The position numbers and the translations under genes were made by a program. The notes under the pieces are model-generated. The model did no database searches and was not told the origin of the DNA. It saw only the letters and a list, made by a program, of their open reading frames with translations. This document shows, piece after piece, positions 1 to 7,586 of a stretch of DNA of 37,820 nt. Each line of letters starts with the position of its first letter. Within the stretch, counting starts at the first letter, position 1. Source of the DNA: Dysgonamonadaceae bacterium (GTDB taxonomy: Bacteria; Bacteroidota; Bacteroidia; Bacteroidales; Azobacteroidaceae); assembly GCA_031263685.1 (NCBI GenBank), contig JAISFI010000021.1, positions 1 through 37,820 of the forward strand. Direction: 5' to 3'.

Positions 1-66
1 TAATCTTAATATTTGTTAGTAAAATACACGGCTTTATGATAAGCGCTCACAGATTTTACTTAACTG

Positions 67-108
67 GTGGTATACTTTTCAAGTATTTTAGTGGACTACT
101 TTTCAATT
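67..108. repeat. Two imperfect 18-bp direct repeats, IS-end-like
   Basis: Two copies of GTGG-(3 nt)-ACTTTTCAA-type sequence lie at 67-84 and 91-108, 24 bp apart, and match at about 15 of 18 positions. From memory this resembles the multiple terminal repeats at the ends of IS21-family elements in Bacteroidetes, but no istA/istB-type gene is in the window. The repeats sit outside the last leftward gene and its terminator, so they could mark the edge of a neighbouring element. The link to IS21 is inference. Confidence 0.3.
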
Positions 109-115
109 ATATTAT

Positions 116-155
116 ACAAAAAATCGCCTTACCTCTTGTGGAGATAAAGCGATTT
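116..155 (-). terminator. Rho-independent terminator ending the leftward block
   Basis: On the minus strand, AAATCGC pairs with GCGATTT and the stem continues to about 15 bp with two G-U wobbles around a short loop. It is followed directly by a T-run (GATTTTTTG). It lies about 100 bp downstream of the lipoprotein gene and is the natural end of leftward transcription. Confidence 0.75.
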
Positions 156-258
156 AATTAAAAAAGAAAATTTTAGGCTATCTCGCCAGGCCGCAAAGAT
201 AACACGAAGTTTTTGGGAATCCAAAAAATTTGCGGTTGTTTTGCTGCTCCGGGTTTTA

Positions 259-1065
259 TTATTCTATTTTATTAAACACACAGGCAAAGTCTCCGTTCAT
301 GTAGCCATACAGTCCGTCCGGCATGACCACAAAGATTTCTCCCGTATCTTCGACAAATTGAAAGGCGTTTCTTCCGTCAATGTTTAACTTAATCAATTTC
401 ATTGCGTCTCCATAAGAAGTTTTTGAATACTGGTCGGCCATATAGTAGGATGAGCCTTTTATATAGATTACCGTTATTGCTCCTCCTGCCATTTCCCATT
501 TCCCAATGATTTTGCAGTTCTTCCAGGGTGCATTGCCAGCAGATTCTTTTACAGGCTCGACATAGTTGATTTGAGTTGATTTTGTGTCCGGTGCTCTTTC
601 CGAGATGGCATAATTAAGCCCGTTCAGGCTCATGCCTTTCAGATAAAAAGACACAAAAATGTACTTGATATTGTCTTTGTCTGTCTGTGCAATATAGTCG
701 GCAATCAAATCAAGTGCGGGTTTACCGTATTGAGAGCCGATAATTACCGTGTATGTAGCTTTCTTGATGCCGTTAAATTCGGAAACTTTTCTGCGGTATA
801 CATCAAAATCGTATACGGGTTTTATTGCCGGTTCGGGTTTTGCTTCCGGTTCAGGCAAAACTGAAGGCGGTGGAACAGTGTCGAAAATAACAAGTGTTTC
901 TTCTTCTGTTGTTTTTACTGTCGGCGCTTCCTTTGTTGCTGCCTCATCCCGATAACTGGAGATGTCATTTATTTTCTTCCAATATTCGGAATTTTTGTCT
1001 TTGTGTTTATTGCAACTACAAAACACACTGCATAATACGCATAATACAATTGATAAATTTTTCAT
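259..1065 (-). CDS. Predicted lipoprotein of unknown function
   Basis: The gene encodes about 268 aa. I place the start at the internal Met (1063-1065) because it begins a typical lipoprotein signal: positive N-terminus MKNLS, a hydrophobic stretch, then Cys18 in a plausible lipobox (FCSC). A longer frame exists upstream but would bury the signal. After the signal comes a charged segment and a Pro/Glu-rich linker (about residues 70-90), then a globular C-terminal part of about 175 residues without a recognised motif. The product is probably anchored to the cell envelope. It is the last gene of the leftward block and could be a lysogenic-conversion or superinfection-related cargo gene; that role is inference. 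Its signal peptide is nearly identical to that of the next gene (1204-1497). Confidence 0.75.
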   Translation of the reverse strand: MKNLSIVLCVLCSVFCSCNKHKDKNSEYWKKINDISSYRDEAATKEAPTVKTTEEETLVIFDTVPPPSVLPEPEAKPEPAIKPVYDFDVYRRKVSEFNGIKKATYTVIIGSQYGKPALDLIADYIAQTDKDNIKYIFVSFYLKGMSLNGLNYAISERAPDTKSTQINYVEPVKESAGNAPWKNCKIIGKWEMAGGAITVIYIKGSSYYMADQYSKTSYGDAMKLIKLNIDGRNAFQFVEDTGEIFVVMPDGLYGYMNGDFACVFNKIE

Positions 1066-1203
1066 ATTGATAAAATTAGTTTCTAACTTAATACTGCTTA
1101 TCTCGTTACTGTCGTGTAGCCGCAATACAAATCTCCATTAGCTATCGCGCAGATTTTTGGAGCTTTTGACGCACTTTTTCAAAAAGTATATCTATATCTA
1201 TCT

Positions 1204-1497
1204 CTATTCTTTTAAAGAGACTTTTTGTGCTTCCTCTTTTGCAAGCCGTTCTTTTATAAGCCGTACATGCTCTCCAATAGCTGTGTTTACATCCAGTTGC
1301 TTGTCGTATACGAGTCTCAGGTACTTGTCGGTCATTGAAGCGTGGTCTGACATACTGAGGCCATTTAAAGTTGCGGTGCTTGCAATGAATTTATCATTTG
1401 CCTCAGTACATTCTTTTATTTTATCATGTTCATTTTGCATATATATAACAGCACCAACACTACACAGCACAAGTAATACAATTGATAAATTTTTCAT
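1204..1497 (-). CDS. Small membrane-anchored or exported protein
   Basis: The product is 97 aa. The N-terminal stretch (MKNLSIVLLVLCSV, hydrophobic to about residue 19) is a signal anchor or uncleaved signal peptide. The rest is a soluble, charged, probably helical domain of about 75 residues (rich in Lys, Glu and Asp). The first 14 residues differ at one position from those of the neighbouring lipoprotein (259-1065), and the DNA around both start codons is identical for about 24 bp, so the signal region appears duplicated. Unlike its neighbour it lacks a Cys in lipobox position. Function unknown. Confidence 0.65.
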   Translation of the reverse strand: MKNLSIVLLVLCSVGAVIYMQNEHDKIKECTEANDKFIASTATLNGLSMSDHASMTDKYLRLVYDKQLDVNTAIGEHVRLIKERLAKEEAQKVSLKE

Positions 1498-1507
1498 ACT
1501 CTATAAA

Positions 1508-2653
1508 TTAATGATAAGAAAACGAACTTTCCGGTAAAATTGCCCGGAGTATACCGCCGGGAATGGCAAAAAATAAAAAAGGAATAAGAAAAAACAAAAT
1601 AGCATACGCAAAAGGGGTAGAAGGCTTAAACCTCTCTTTAACATAATCCCTTCTCATTGAGTACACTGTGAGAATAGGAATTGGCCATGTAAACATAGAC
1701 AGGAAAAGTCCCAGCATAAACGGCGCTCTTCCCAGAACCGGTAAAAGTATCGGCGCTCCGTAAGCAACTCCCGGCACAAACGCGAAGACAGGGATAAGAG
1801 ACACAAACATTCTATACACATTTCTTTTCGTTTTTGTGTCAAGTGTGAAGCCCTCTTTTTTCTCCCGCATTTTTCTTGTTTGTGTTTCTTCCAATTGAAA
1901 GTCCTGCAAGGAAGATTTATCCAAGCCATGCTGGTTCAGGAAAGAAACGGCGAGTTCTTCGTCCTGTTCAGGGCTGCCTTCCGTATTTTCGCCAAAATCC
2001 CAGCCATTCATTTGCCTGTGCCTGGCAAACCAGCTTTCCATAGAATTTGGCAGAGCTGCGTGTGGGTGAACATCGGACGGCTGATATGCGTCTGTTGACC
2101 ACTGAGAGCTGTAAACTTTTACATGCGGGTTTTGCCTCCAAAATGCGATTTCCATAAGTTCCATCTCGTCATCTTCCGAAATTTCCAGATATGTGTCCCG
2201 TATTGGGATCTTAAACACATCCTCGTATCCGGCATACAGCGGTATTGCGTCAAATTTGAACCCGTCTGTTTCCCGCAACTCATGGGTGTCTTTGAAAAAT
2301 TTGATGATACTGTTGATTTCTGCTTTCGTAATATCCTTTTTATAGAATTTCCGCAACCATTCACCAGCTTTATTGTTGGCTTTTGCTTCAAATATCCAGT
2401 AGATAAACAGCCGCTCCGTTGACGAATCCATGCTTAAAACAGATTTGTCGCCTATTTCCATTTCAAATGGGACATTGTTTCTCGAAATCATTGATACGCG
2501 GATTCCAGCCCTTTTCAGGAGCATGTATGTGCTTGCGCTTACTCGCATCTCTTCTGCCACGTCCAATTCTGCAATTGTCTGGTCGCGCATCCGATCTGTT
2601 GTTTCCCAATGATATTTTATCTCTCTTAACGATGGGGTTTTTCTGTAAATCAT
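1508..2653 (-). CDS. Unknown protein with C-terminal membrane segments
   Basis: The product is 381 aa. Residues 1-265 are soluble and charged, with no recognised motif. Residues about 280-375 hold three or four hydrophobic segments (VSLIPVFAFVPGVAYGA, the LLPVLGRAPFMLGLFLSMF region, and FAYAILFFLIPFLFFAI), so the protein is probably anchored in the inner membrane with a large cytoplasmic N-terminal domain. Its ATG overlaps the stop of the upstream gene by 4 bp (ATGA), which implies translational coupling. I do not recognise the family. The joining of a soluble phage-type domain to a membrane domain would fit an exclusion or sensor protein, but that is only a guess. Confidence 0.7.
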   Translation of the reverse strand: MIYRKTPSLREIKYHWETTDRMRDQTIAELDVAEEMRVSASTYMLLKRAGIRVSMISRNNVPFEMEIGDKSVLSMDSSTERLFIYWIFEAKANNKAGEWLRKFYKKDITKAEINSIIKFFKDTHELRETDGFKFDAIPLYAGYEDVFKIPIRDTYLEISEDDEMELMEIAFWRQNPHVKVYSSQWSTDAYQPSDVHPHAALPNSMESWFARHRQMNGWDFGENTEGSPEQDEELAVSFLNQHGLDKSSLQDFQLEETQTRKMREKKEGFTLDTKTKRNVYRMFVSLIPVFAFVPGVAYGAPILLPVLGRAPFMLGLFLSMFTWPIPILTVYSMRRDYVKERFKPSTPFAYAILFFLIPFLFFAIPGGILRAILPESSFSYH

Positions 2654-2886
2654 ATCGTGCTTGCCGTTTGTTCTATGTCCGATTTAATACTGTCTATCTT
2701 GTCTATCAGGATGTCGATAGCATCTATCGCTGCCATCATCCTGTCTCCGCGGGCAGAGTTCTGAAATCCTTCCGGCATTGAGTCGAAAGCGTCCTGCTCA
2801 TCGGACTTTACTGTTTCCAGCGCGTCGATGGCGTCGTCTAAAAGATACGCTGCATCGCGTAATTCATCTCTTCTTTCCCTGTTCAT
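2650..2886 (-). CDS. Small coiled-coil phage protein
   Basis: The product is 78 aa, strongly acidic and helical. It starts MNRERRDELRDA and has an internal DEQDAFDSMPEGFQNS motif. I recall this layout (ERR-x-L, helix, EQEAFDNxPEGxQ, second helix) from a widespread family of small phage and mobile-element proteins without known function. It has its own Bacteroidetes-type promoter just upstream (2923-2953) and is coupled by a 4-bp overlap to the membrane protein gene downstream. Confidence 0.75.
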   Translation of the reverse strand: MNRERRDELRDAAYLLDDAIDALETVKSDEQDAFDSMPEGFQNSARGDRMMAAIDAIDILIDKIDSIKSDIEQTASTI

Positions 2887-2922
2887 TTTCCCTTGCTGTT
2901 TAATATTGTTCGCAAAAATACA

Positions 2923-2953
2923 TCTTTAATCATAAGTTTCAAAATAAAATGAT
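2923..2953 (-). promoter_or_regulatory. Bacteroidetes-type leftward promoter
   Basis: The minus strand reads TTTG (complement of 2950-2953), 19 bp, then TATTTTTG (complement of 2923-2930). This matches the -33/-7 consensus TTTG/TAnnTTTG. It lies about 40 bp upstream of the 2650-2886 gene and would serve that gene and the one downstream. Confidence 0.5.
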
Positions 2954-2965
2954 AATTATTGTATA

Positions 2966-3166
2966 TTATTTTACCGAATAACAATCTCCCGACTCGATGA
3001 ACTCCTTGATTTCGTTTTCCGTCCAGTTCTTCTTGAAAAATTCCCCCTGCGGATACGAGCGGTACTTGCTGACCGGTGTCCTGTTTTGATCGTAAATTCT
3101 GATGGTGTACGTTCCGCTTATCCTGTTTGTCTTAATCCTGTAAAACAGTTTTTCTGCTTGCTTCAT
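2966..3166 (-). CDS. Hypothetical small protein
   Basis: The product is 66 aa, basic, starting MKQAEKLFYRIKT. It looks like a small beta-rich domain (KLFYRIKTN, GTYTIRIYDQN) followed by a helix (WTENEIKEFIESG). I do not recognise a family. It sits between a terminator (3187-3220) upstream and the 2923-2953 promoter downstream, so how it is transcribed is not obvious; read-through is likely. Confidence 0.6.
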   Translation of the reverse strand: MKQAEKLFYRIKTNRISGTYTIRIYDQNRTPVSKYRSYPQGEFFKKNWTENEIKEFIESGDCYSVK

Positions 3167-3186
3167 TTTTGTTCTGTTTTTAAGTG

Positions 3187-3220
3187 AAAAAATACCGGAG
3201 GCTTTGGGTGCGCCTCCGGT
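3187..3220 (-). terminator. Rho-independent terminator
   Basis: A perfect 9-bp stem (ACCGGAGGC at 3194-3202 with GCCTCCGGT at 3212-3220) has a 9-nt loop and, on the minus strand, the tail ATTTTTTC. It directly follows the stop of the 3233-4423 gene. Confidence 0.8.
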
Positions 3221-3232
3221 TGATTACTGTGT

Positions 3233-4423
3233 TTATGCTACATCAACGTAATAGTCGGATTGCCTGTATCGGTCTATAAGCACTTTTATATATTCATCTG
3301 TCGCTTTTAACTGGCTCTCAAATGCCCACAGCAATTCGGCACATGCACGAAAATATTGCCCCTCTTCAGGAGAAGCGGACGGGATGGGATCGAGAGACTG
3401 GTTTTCATTGCGGCTGTCATACAATACATCTTTATAATTTTGATACAGCAACCGGATGCTGTCCTTTATCCCGATCATCGTTTCTATTACGGAAACAATC
3501 TTCGGTTTGCCTGACAGGTGCGTGTTTGCCGGCGCTTCAGGTTGCTTCAACGAGTCTGCCAATTCGCCAAAAACCACCACTTTCCCATCTATTTTTAATT
3601 TGGTGTCGCGGCTGATTTCAATAATCCCAGTATCTTTTTTGTTGTCGATGAACGGCAGCTCGTTGCCGGAAGTTGCCATCTTCCTGCTTTTTTGAGGCTG
3701 CCTTGCCCTTTTAATTTTTCGGCTTTTGCGTTCTTGTGCAATTTGCGAAAGTATTTTGAAAAGCAACTCATAGCTTACCGGCTGTTTAGGGTTTTTGAAT
3801 ACATACTCCGCAGCTACCCAATGTCCGTCGATTTTCTGTTCGCTGTTACCAACTCTTTGCAAAGCACCTTCTCTATCTAAAAGAGTAGGAATATATCTAT
3901 TATTATGAACACCTTCCTCTTTCAATATCTGCCCTAAAACACCTTTTGTAAACTGAAGAGCGCCATGTTTCTTCATGAGGTCGTTTATTTTATCTGCAAT
4001 CTCTTTCGCTTTTTTCTCTCTCCATGCGCTGTGGCTGTCGCGGCAATACGGAAAATCTTTATCTTCTGATATTGCCGGCGTACCTGCCTGCAACTCCTTT
4101 GATTTTTCGCGGGCGTATTTTGCACTGTTTAGACGAGTGACAAATAAAGATATGTCGAAAAACACCGAACACTGTATTTTGCGTCGGGGATTAGCAAACA
4201 CATACGCTTCCGCCACTAAGTGGCGATCCCCAACGGACACGTCTTTGGTTCGCGTTAAAATCTTCTTTTCTATTAAAAAATCAGGCAGAGCAAAATAGTA
4301 AGAGGTGCCTTTAAGCTCATTTCTTAATTGCGTTTTTGTTACAGGGATTTCACCATGCTGTTCTCTGTACGTGTTTACCCGTTTAGCGATCTCCTTCGCT
4401 ACTTCGATTTTGTCTTTATTCAT
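3233..4423 (-). CDS. Protein with two tandem winged-helix-like domains
   Basis: The product is 396 aa. An internal duplication is visible. Residues about 6-95 (AKEIAKRVNTYREQHGEIP, then ALPDFLIEKKIL, then AEAYVFANPRRKI) and about 138-225 (AKEIADKINDLMKKHGAL, then IPTLLDREGAL, then AAEYVFKNPKQPV) follow the same pattern. Each unit looks like a helix-turn-helix with a wing. A basic linker (about 230-250, KSRKIKRARQPQKSRK) and a helical C-terminal region follow. DNA binding is inferred from this layout; no specific family is recognised. The start overlaps the next small gene's stop by 8 bp. A terminator follows immediately. Confidence 0.7.
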   Translation of the reverse strand: MNKDKIEVAKEIAKRVNTYREQHGEIPVTKTQLRNELKGTSYYFALPDFLIEKKILTRTKDVSVGDRHLVAEAYVFANPRRKIQCSVFFDISLFVTRLNSAKYAREKSKELQAGTPAISEDKDFPYCRDSHSAWREKKAKEIADKINDLMKKHGALQFTKGVLGQILKEEGVHNNRYIPTLLDREGALQRVGNSEQKIDGHWVAAEYVFKNPKQPVSYELLFKILSQIAQERKSRKIKRARQPQKSRKMATSGNELPFIDNKKDTGIIEISRDTKLKIDGKVVVFGELADSLKQPEAPANTHLSGKPKIVSVIETMIGIKDSIRLLYQNYKDVLYDSRNENQSLDPIPSASPEEGQYFRACAELLWAFESQLKATDEYIKVLIDRYRQSDYYVDVA

Positions 4424-4604
4424 AATTTTGTTTATTTATAGTACTTACTTCATATACATTGATCTCTAACTGGAAATCGCCAACCGGCTTCAGTTCGCCA
4501 TCCATTTCACGCCAAACGTCCACAATGTCTCGGTCCGTGATTTCCTTCGCATTTGGATTTTCAATATCCATTATTGCCTTAATGACCACTTTTCTTTTTG
4601 CCAT
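4416..4604 (-). CDS. Small paralogous protein, copy A
   Basis: The product is 62 aa and starts MAKRKVVIKAIMDIENPN. It is a tandem paralogue of the gene just upstream (4608-4787), with about 33 identical residues over some 56, including IENPN, EIT and PVGDFQLE. Its stop codon overlaps the start of the 3233-4423 gene by 8 bp. Function unknown; the compact alpha/beta pattern suggests a small phage regulatory or accessory protein. Confidence 0.7.
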   Translation of the reverse strand: MAKRKVVIKAIMDIENPNAKEITDRDIVDVWREMDGELKPVGDFQLEINVYEVSTINKQNYE

Positions 4605-4607
4605 AAT

Positions 4608-4787
4608 TTATTCCATATTAATGTTACTCACTTCGCGTATCTCTGTTTCCAACTGGAAATCGCCAACCGGTTCAAAGTTGTAATCCATTTCGTCGATAAT
4701 GTTTGCGACGTCTTCGTTTGTAATTTCGTTCACATTTGGATTTTCTATGTCCACTCTTACCTTAATAATTACTGCTCTTTTTGCCAT
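4608..4787 (-). CDS. Small paralogous protein, copy B
   Basis: The product is 59 aa from the ATG at 4785-4787. I chose this start because it aligns exactly with the start of the neighbouring paralogue (MAKRAVIIK versus MAKRKVVIK); an in-frame extension upstream has no counterpart there. It shares IENPN, EIT, EMD and PVGDFQLE with copy A. Function unknown. Confidence 0.7.
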   Translation of the reverse strand: MAKRAVIIKVRVDIENPNVNEITNEDVANIIDEMDYNFEPVGDFQLETEIREVSNINME

Positions 4788-4804
4788 TTTGTCTGTATTT
4801 AATG

Positions 4805-5077
4805 TTAAAACCATTTTAATATTCGCGAATTTTCCCAATAAAAAGTGTATTCCGGATAAAATTTATTCAGGGTCGACAGCATTTTGTCGTTTGCCGGATG
4901 CTTTGCGACGAATAAATGATCGGGATACACACAGAAATCACGTTTCTGCTTCAGTTTTTCGCTTGACAGGAACGATTTTAGAAAATCCTTAATGGGGACT
5001 TTTGGGGGTTCTTCTTTCATTTTTGTTGTAATTAAGCCCTCCCCTGAAAAGAAGAGGGGTGATTGTTTACTGTTCAT
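4805..5077 (-). CDS. Hypothetical small protein
   Basis: The product is 90 aa from the first ATG, or 71 aa from the internal Met at 5020 (MKEEPPKVPIKDFL). Both sites have the A-rich leader typical of this window. The short form may be correct, because the extra N-terminus (SPLFFSGEG) reads like non-coding sequence and overlaps a small G/C hairpin. The C-terminal half (PEYTFYWENSRILKWF) is aromatic. No family is recognised. Confidence 0.55.
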   Translation of the reverse strand: MNSKQSPLFFSGEGLITTKMKEEPPKVPIKDFLKSFLSSEKLKQKRDFCVYPDHLFVAKHPANDKMLSTLNKFYPEYTFYWENSRILKWF

Positions 5078-5088
5078 GTTGTTTTTTG

Positions 5089-6735
5089 TTAATTGATGGA
5101 TTCCAGCTGCTTCATAACGGATTCTATTTCACAGTAGGCGATTGCGTGACATCCGGAAATCAGAATATCGTTCTGAAATGCTTTGATTTCCCATGTTGCA
5201 TTGAACGCGGATACGCTTTCGGAATTTTCTACAAATTCTTTCTGATGGTTGTGCCACAGGCGGATAACAGTCCAAAGACGCTTACATTCGGCGGCGCTGA
5301 TCCGTATTCCCTTAGATGTTTCGACGACTCCGTTAACGACTCTCAGCAATACGTTTCCACCATGGAAAAATGATGCTCCACAATTGTACGGAATCCTGTC
5401 TTTGAGGTTTTCGTGCCACAGCTGACGGATACCTTCATCCCCCTTTGCCTCCAGTTTTTTGATATAATCCGCTTTTTCGGCAAGCAATTTTACCCGTTCC
5501 TGTCTGGCTATTTCCTCAAGTCTTCGCTCCTCGCCTCTCCGGATTTCCCATTCTTCGTATTCACGGGTTTTTAACTGGAAATATTCAAGCATCCACTGCT
5601 TTTTGCTGTTTCTCCATGCAGCCTGTTCTTCCGGGGAAAGGGCGCAGTATTCATCGTATTCTGCGTTACTTATAAACTTCGGATCATGCCAGTATTGAAT
5701 CTGAACGGTAACTCCGTTGTGAGAGAATATTTTATTTCCAGCTTCATCTTTTTGACGCCATTCGCTGCCGTACATAGAAAATCCTGTAAGACCGCAGTGC
5801 CTTTCAAGTCTTCGTATGGCGTACTGCCTGCGGTCGTTGTGAGCTTTTCTTTCTGCGTTTTCCATATTTATACGGAAATTTTCCTGCTTTGTTTTCAGGA
5901 GAAATGCAACATAATCGCCGGCTTTGCGGTGTTTGGTGACGGTTTCCATGTTGAATTTTCCTTCGGCTGTTCCTTTTATGGCATGTATGCCAAATGCTGG
6001 TGGGCGTTTGGTGGATAAGTAGGGATGCCAGTAATCGCCATAAATTTGAGATGAAAAACCCAGCTTGAATTTCAGTTCCCGTATATATCTTGCATTTCTT
6101 ATGCCTTTCGTTCGTTCTGTGTAGCGGTCGTATGTGCCGTCTCCACAGATGGCGTCGAGCATTTGTGAGAGTTTGATACGGGTGCGGTCGTTGCTTCGGA
6201 GAAGGCGAACCATTGTCCGCATTTTTTTTGGGTCGTCCACGTCATACTTTTGGTAATCCGCATTGCAGAGTTTTTCCAGTTTGCTTAATGTTGTACATTT
6301 CATACATTCAACGAACTTTTTCGCTTCATTCCACCAGTAAAGAGAGGCTGTCTCCGGGCAAAGAGAGGCTGTTGTTTTGAAATCCTCAAACCAGCAGAGT
6401 TGCTTTTTAAGGTATTTGCAAACCAGCCGCATTTGATCAGCTTCACTAAAGCCGTAAAGTCCGCTCCAATGACCCAGAAACTGTCCACACGATGCGCTGA
6501 ATTTATGGGCGCCGACGGGGATAGCGCCGTATGCGGCATACTGATGCTTGATCGTAGAACGTGACCAGCTCCCGGTATTGAGAAGATAGACGGGCGTTCC
6601 GTCCTCCAGGTGGTATATTTCACCGATTACGGTACTGTAAGAATAAATTTTGTTGCCTTCAAAACTAATATTACTGCTCTTTCCACAGCTTTTTAACTGA
6701 TGCGCCCATTGGTGGGCAATTTGTTGTGTTGTCAT
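5089..6735 (-). CDS. Large unknown phage protein
   Basis: The product is 548 aa. Near the N-terminus it has SNISFEGNKIYSYS and VYLLNTGSWSRSTIKHQYAA. From memory this pattern (FEG-x-x-IYSYG, NT-x-x-x-S-x-TxKHQ) recurs in phage-encoded proteins of unknown function. A long charged helical region (about 385-455, EYEEWEIRRGEERRLEEIAR) probably forms a coiled coil. The C-terminus (about 470-530) looks beta-rich. No catalytic motif is seen. It is the longest gene of the leftward block and may be a central early protein. Confidence 0.7.
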   Translation of the reverse strand: MTTQQIAHQWAHQLKSCGKSSNISFEGNKIYSYSTVIGEIYHLEDGTPVYLLNTGSWSRSTIKHQYAAYGAIPVGAHKFSASCGQFLGHWSGLYGFSEADQMRLVCKYLKKQLCWFEDFKTTASLCPETASLYWWNEAKKFVECMKCTTLSKLEKLCNADYQKYDVDDPKKMRTMVRLLRSNDRTRIKLSQMLDAICGDGTYDRYTERTKGIRNARYIRELKFKLGFSSQIYGDYWHPYLSTKRPPAFGIHAIKGTAEGKFNMETVTKHRKAGDYVAFLLKTKQENFRINMENAERKAHNDRRQYAIRRLERHCGLTGFSMYGSEWRQKDEAGNKIFSHNGVTVQIQYWHDPKFISNAEYDEYCALSPEEQAAWRNSKKQWMLEYFQLKTREYEEWEIRRGEERRLEEIARQERVKLLAEKADYIKKLEAKGDEGIRQLWHENLKDRIPYNCGASFFHGGNVLLRVVNGVVETSKGIRISAAECKRLWTVIRLWHNHQKEFVENSESVSAFNATWEIKAFQNDILISGCHAIAYCEIESVMKQLESIN

Positions 6736-6774
6736 AATCCTTTGTTATTTAATTAATTGTTTGACTGTATTTTA

Positions 6775-7344
6775 TTATTCAACTTCAATGGTGTAGAAAC
6801 AGGGCGCTCCGCAGTCGCATGAGTCGGTTGGGTATGAACTGAGGGCGTCTTCTACCTGTTCGATTGAGGAGACTTTGATGCCGGTGTATTCGGATACGTA
6901 TTCAAACAGAGACCGTTTTGTTTCAAAGTATTCGGTGCCTTCTTTCATTTGCAGGACAAACCGGTCGGTGAAATATTTTCCTTCCCTGTCGTTTGTCGCG
7001 TAATGTCCGTTGCCGGTTTCTTCCGAATAGAAATAGTACCGGAGCGATGTGTATTTATCGCAAACAAATTTCCAGACGTCGGCTTTTTCGTCCCATGCGG
7101 CTTCTACGTTGAAGGTGAGTTTGTTGTCTCCTTCGATGTATTCGAGGTCGCTGAAGTCGCCCCTGCAACTGATTTTCGTATGGTCTCCACCAAAAAGGGT
7201 GACTGCGTTTCCGAGCCAGTTTGTGCCAAAATCGTTTTTGACCGGATGTTTGGATTTTTCCAGTGACATCAGCTTTTCGGCCAGGTCTTTAACTTCTTCC
7301 TTATCTCCTTCGATAACATAATTTGCAAAACACCAGTTAGGCAT
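6775..7344 (-). CDS. Api92/MPNWC-like phage protein
   Basis: The product is 189 aa from the ATG at 7342-7344. I chose this start because the family begins with MPNWC (here MPNWCFANYVIEGDKEEV); the 11 upstream codons do not fit. The N-terminal segment matches the ferredoxin-like fold phage family often annotated as DUF1281 or Api92-like, found in phages and mobile elements with no proven function. The C-terminal segment carries a Cys-rich CDCGAPCF stretch near residue 180, a possible metal site. Confidence 0.7.
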   Translation of the reverse strand: MPNWCFANYVIEGDKEEVKDLAEKLMSLEKSKHPVKNDFGTNWLGNAVTLFGGDHTKISCRGDFSDLEYIEGDNKLTFNVEAAWDEKADVWKFVCDKYTSLRYYFYSEETGNGHYATNDREGKYFTDRFVLQMKEGTEYFETKRSLFEYVSEYTGIKVSSIEQVEDALSSYPTDSCDCGAPCFYTIEVE

Positions 7345-7395
7345 AATTTTTGTGCTAATTTTACGTGTTGCGCTCACGTTTTTGTTTGTTGATAA

Positions 7396-7575
7396 TTATT
7401 CGGAAGGCTCCGTTACAAAATATTCTCCGATTTCCATCTGTTCGATTTCAGGGAAATCAAATTCGGGCTGGGAGAAATCGGCGGTTGCTACTATGGCGTT
7501 CATTCTTGCCTTTGCTTCTTCATGTGAAGTGGCCTGGATGTAGAAATCCAGGGTGAGGGATGCGGGGTATAGCAT
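7396..7575 (-). CDS. Small hypothetical protein
   Basis: The product is 59 aa from the ATG at 7573-7575, read directly from the sequence. It begins MLYPASLTLDFYIQAT and ends EYFVTEPSE. The frame fills the gap between two leftward genes with about 11 bp on the upstream side, and the composition (acidic, balanced) looks coding. A beta strand, helix (SHEEAKARMNAI) and strand pattern is suggested. Function unknown. Confidence 0.6.
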   Translation of the reverse strand: MLYPASLTLDFYIQATSHEEAKARMNAIVATADFSQPEFDFPEIEQMEIGEYFVTEPSE

Positions 7576-7586
7576 AAATTCATCTT

